The notes under the pieces were generated by a model. That model had not been told where the DNA came from, did no database searches, and was given only the letters and a program-made list of their open reading frames with translations. Below are positions 60,828-64,000 of a stretch of DNA of 64,000 nt, in pieces; within the stretch, counting starts at the first letter, position 1, and every line of letters starts with the position of its first letter. Made by a program: the position numbers and the translations under genes. Source of the stretch: Clusia tigrina (taxonomy: Eukaryota > Arthropoda > Insecta > Diptera > Clusiidae); assembly GCA_920105625.2 (NCBI GenBank), contig OV050030.1, positions 162,263,863-162,327,862 of the forward strand. The letters are read 5' to 3'.

Positions 60828-61229
60828 GTGATTTTTGCGAAATCCAAATTGATGGTGAGGAATAATGCACACGATTCCTATCAAAATTTATTGGGAAACA
60901 ATTATTCTTTGCCATTGAGACTAGCATCTGTATCCCATGCATTGGAAGAAATCTCAACATTACTTGTTAAAGTAAAAGGCGGTGAAGTTCGTTTCCCAAA
61001 AACATACCAGGAGCAAACGAATATTAAAATTGGGTAAGATACATATTTGCATTAAGGTGTATCTTATCATTTTTTGTATAGTTTTCGTAGAAATTGCGGT
61101 ATAAAGGCATCAATTGGGGCAATCGACTGCAAACATATCTCCGTCGTATCGCTTCCAGCAAACGATCCTTCCAATCCGCTAGCTATGTACATGAATCGGA
61201 AAGGCTACTATAGCTTAAACGTCGAAGCG
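60828..61229 (+). pseudogene. PIF/Harbinger transposase fragment with intron
   Basis: Exon piece to 61033 (VSHALEEISTLLVKVKGGEV, RFPKTYQEQTNIKIG) is joined across a 48-bp intron (61034-61081, GTAAGA...TGTATAG) to GIKASIGAIDCKHISVV (first catalytic Asp in GAIDCKH) and MYMNRKGYYSLNVEA. A second donor GTAAGT follows at 61230. The second Asp and Glu lie downstream in intact genes and are not found here. Could be a transposon or a domesticated HARBI1-like relative; only this part is present. Confidence 0.75.
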
Positions 61230-61231
61230 GT

Positions 61232-61515
61232 AAGTTTCTTTTTTCACTGAATCTGTTAGCAGCAGTAATAAAAAATTAAATAATACCATGACATTTCAAA
61301 CACCAGACTTATTTCAAAGACGAAAACTAACAGTTTTGTTCAAAATAACAGAGAAGTTATATATAAATACAATACCGTAATACTTGTGTACTCGTATATG
61401 TTATATGTACAAGTATATGTAATATATCGTATGTATATGTGATTTAGTATATTGAAGATTAATAAATACTTGATATCAGAGTTGCCATGTACAATTGAAC
61501 TCTATATTTCAAAAT
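61232..61515. other. Unassigned, possible copia LTR region
   Basis: AT-rich, with a GAGGGG tract near 61519-61524 (minus) that could be the copia polypurine tract. LTR termini not identified. Confidence 0.3.
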
Positions 61516-61521
61516 GACCCC

Positions 61522-62299
61522 TCATTTGTGCATTATGTCTTCTTTCCTAAAAAAACTAACAAGTTTAACATGTTTACATTTTGCCAAATTTTTAGTAAGT
61601 ATATCCGCGGTCATTTCTTCGGTTGATAGATATTCAATCTCAAGTAATTTCTTTTCATATCTTCCTCGAATGAAATGAATGCGTATATGCTTTGTTTTAG
61701 CATGAAAAATTGGATTTTTAACTAATTGTTGTGCGCTAAGATTGGTCAAACAACACTGTTGGTTCAATTTGTTCAAAACCTATTTCTAAAATAAAATTTC
61801 TGAAATAAATTATTTCCTTAGGCGCTGAACACAGCGCCTTATATTCAGCTTCGGTGCTGCTGAGCGAAGCTGGCGTTTGCTTCTTCGACTCCCAGGATAT
61901 TGCGCTGCCTGCTAGAGGGAACACGTAATCTGTGTACGATCTACGATCATCTTCGATTCCTCCCCAGTCAGCATCTGCATACTCAACAAGATCGCGCCCT
62001 CTTTTGCGATAGGCAAGCTTGTAGTTGATTGTTGAGTGAAGATATTTCAGCAAATGCTATGCTGCCGTCATGTGTTCTTTGTGCGGCGTCATGTTGTACT
62101 TCGATAGTTTGCTGACAGAGTCGACTATGTCTGGTCGAGTTGTAATGGCGATCAAAGTCAAAGAATCAATCAATGGCTGATACGTAGTTTTGTCGACTAC
62201 ACCACAATTTGGACATTTATCATATTTTCGTAATTTTAAACCAGGATCAAAAGGCGTTGATGTCTTTCGGCATTCTGTCATTTGGAATTCATAGAGCAA
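61522..62299 (-). pseudogene. pol: copia RNase H and RT end
   Basis: FQMTECRKTSTPFDPGLKLR, YQPLIDSLTLIAITTRPDIV, VEYADADWGGIEDDRRSYTD, SKKQTPASLSSTEAEYKAL, then KTKHIRIHFIRGRYEK and MTADILTKNLAKCKH. The copia RNase H acids in DADW, STEAEY are present. Three frames joined by frameshifts at 62055 and 61740-61776. Confidence 0.88.
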
Positions 62300-62320
62300 T
62301 TTTCTATGAGCTGACCTTGA

Positions 62321-62970
62321 CTAAAGGAGATGACCTTGGAAAGAACCACGATCACTTCCGAATTCCATACCAAGGAAATAGTCAATAGCGCCTTTATCGT
62401 CAATTTTAAATTGACTGCTTAGTTGTTGTTTCAACGTATTCATTTCCTTCCTTTCTGCGATTATGATGTCATCTACGTATACTGATACTATTGTCAGCTT
62501 CGCGCCTTTTTTTATGTATACGCAGGTATCGCTACTACAACGTATGAAACCCATGCTCAGTAATACTTTCTGTAGTTTTGCATTCCATTGTCTGTCCGAT
62601 TGCTTTACTCCGTAGCTTGCAAACTTTATGTTTGTTTGCGCTTTCGACGATTATTTGGGGCTGACACATATACACGTCTTCTTCTATACTCTCGTTGAGA
62701 TATGCAGATGTGACGTCAAGCTCGTGTACCAAAAGTTCATACTCAGCAGCTATGGCAATCAAGAAACGAATAGTTGAGTATCGGTGTAATCTAGGCCCAG
62801 CCGTTGGCTGCTGCTCTTGGCGCCAAGTCGTGCCTTGTATCGCGCTATTTTCCCATTTTTGTTACGTTTTATATTAAACACCCATTTGCATTATATGGAG
62901 CGACGATTGACAGGTAAATCAACCAGTTTCCAGGTTTCATTTTTAATTAATGCGTTGTACTCTAATTGCA
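62321..62970 (-). pseudogene. pol: copia reverse transcriptase
   Basis: YNALIKNETWKLVDLPVNRR, CKWVFNIKRNKNGKIARYKA, ELDVTSAYLNESIEEDVYM and SVYVDDIIIAERKE (active box YVDD) then IDYFLGMEFGSDRGSF. Frameshifts near 62545, 62765 and 62880. Confidence 0.87.
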
Positions 62971-63429
62971 TTGGCCTCTGCCATTCTTTGGTCAACAGTT
63001 TCGGGATAATCAAAAATATCATGGTTTCCAACTGCCATGCAATTTATATTATTTTTCGGCAGATTTCACAGGTTTATTTGCCATCAATAAAGATTTCTTA
63101 CCACTTCGCAAAATTTTAGAGCTTGGTTCAACAATTCTCTTTCACTCTCTGCTTCGCCACTTTTCTCTGCTTCACAGCTAAATAAAACATCTTCCTACTC
63201 TTCTTCTTCACTAGTAGCTTCTATACTTTCATCGCTCTGCTTTTGTGAATTGCAATTTTGTTTTGAACGATTTGCGGCATTGATGTCGACAGCGACAAAG
63301 CCGTTGTCATCTATTTCACTTTTAATAGTGACGTCATCGTTATCAGCTGACTATCAGCTGTACCTGTGTGATGTGACAAATTAATAATAACGTATTCATT
63401 ATTTATATTTGATTGACCATGGTTTTCAA

Positions 63430-64000
63430 TAAATTTTACAATAAGGGTAAAAACCTTACCAGACCTTTTTGATATAACCTATAGCCTTTCGACTCATTTC
63501 AGTAGCCAATCATTTTCCACTCGATTCCTTTGGGTTGGAATTTTGAACTGCCAGGCATTATAGCTTTGCAACCAAATGTGCGCAAATGTGTCACAGCCGG
63601 CTTATATCTGGACCAGATTTCATTCAGGGATTTATTTAAACAAATTTTGGTTGGTGAGCGATTCCGTAACTATACTTTTGTGTTGGTAGCTTCCGGACAT
63701 AGAGATTCAGGCAGCTCTGATCATAATAGCATGCATCTGGCCATTTCAACGATGGTTTGGTTCGCCCTCTCAGCGGCACCAATCTGCTGTGGGTTGCATG
63801 GTGTTGTTAATTGTCACAAGCATGCTTTCGCTATAACAAAGATAACTAGTGCATCGAGCTATCAAACAACCAAGCCTTTTCGTAGCCTGCATACACTTTG
63901 CGTTGAGAATGGCAAAACACGATGAAGCTTTGTTGTTGCGGTTCTTTTCACGACAATTTGATACGTGGTGTCCGTGCTATTGCAAATGTAACACAAACCT
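63430..64000 (-). pseudogene. pol: copia integrase end joined to protease/gag remnant
   Basis: NPQQIGAAERANQTIVEMAR, RNRSPTKICLNKSLNEIW and LRTFGCKAIMPGSSKFQPKG are integrase C-terminal landmarks. To the right, at 63830-64000, a WLFDSS tract (protease DSG region) and a C-x-x-C knuckle scrap follow almost at once, so most of protease and the first half of integrase are deleted. Between 62980 and 63430 only an acidic linker is seen. Confidence 0.75.

Larger units (their letters stand above)
61522..64000 (-). mobile_element. Ty1/copia retrotransposon, truncated by window edge
   Basis: On minus from the right edge: a decayed Gag zinc knuckle and protease tip, an integrase C-terminal half, then RT and RNase H, the copia order. 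Runs off the right edge. Many frameshifts. Confidence 0.88.

Noticed and set aside
63530..63925. 131-codon plus-strand ORF
   Set aside because: Shadow of the copia integrase on the minus strand.

Overview
This window is repeat-rich heterochromatin-like DNA from an insect, most likely a higher fly (Diptera; a tephritid or similar acalyptrate is my inference). The reasons are the mix of element families (BEL/Pao, Ty3/Gypsy, Ty1/copia, LOA-, Jockey- and RTE-like LINEs, mariner, Tc1, pogo/Tigger, PIF/Harbinger, hAT, Maverick/Polinton), the short introns of about 50-60 bp, and the long (TA)n arrays. I see no complete host gene, no rRNA or tRNA gene and no CRISPR array. Apart from one intact-looking Tc1 transposase (35699-36706) and one internally deleted mariner ORF, every coding region is broken by stops, frameshifts or deletions.

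Left part (1-8776). A Maverick/Polinton remnant (1-1072) abuts a minus-strand Gypsy element (3' LTR 1090-1687, pol to 4742). This ends in a (TA)n array. An LOA-like LINE (5026-7753) follows and ends in a second (TA)n array. A mariner (7852-8776) lies directly after that array.

BEL block 1 (8777-17057). This is a complete BEL/Pao element with two LTRs of about 454 bp, a tRNA primer site, a 5-bp target duplication (CCTCG) and gag-pol on the minus strand. A separate zinc-knuckle ORF lies downstream of pol behind a splice-acceptor-like site. The target duplication is the last 5 bp of the mariner, so BEL inserted into the mariner end and the mariner had inserted into the (TA)n array.

Middle (17063-34300). 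An 826-bp near-perfect palindrome (17306-18131) is followed by a Gypsy scrap, a Tigger element with an intron (18959-21503) between two (TA)n arrays, and a Jockey-like LINE (21712-26240). After these come a second LOA remnant, a Gypsy integrase remnant, an RTE-like LINE that has lost its reverse transcriptase, and a broken copy of an arthropod cysteine-rich protein gene.

Right part (34300-64000). A Gypsy gag fragment is split by a Tc1 element with long inverted repeats, an exact TA duplication and an intact 335-residue transposase. It is followed by an hAT remnant, a second BEL (about 41640-47319), a mariner with very long inverted repeats (47538-48454), a third and divergent BEL (48469-54234) and a fourth BEL fragment (56376-60488). 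That last fragment is bounded by two copies of a 114-bp hairpin repeat and carries a solo LTR in its integrase. A PIF/Harbinger fragment with a 48-bp intron and a truncated copia element close the window.

The most interesting signal is the extra zinc-knuckle ORF in the env position of three of the four BEL elements, twice preceded by the same ACAG|ACC acceptor-like site. Next come the 826-bp palindrome and the readable nesting order of (TA)n, mariner and BEL.
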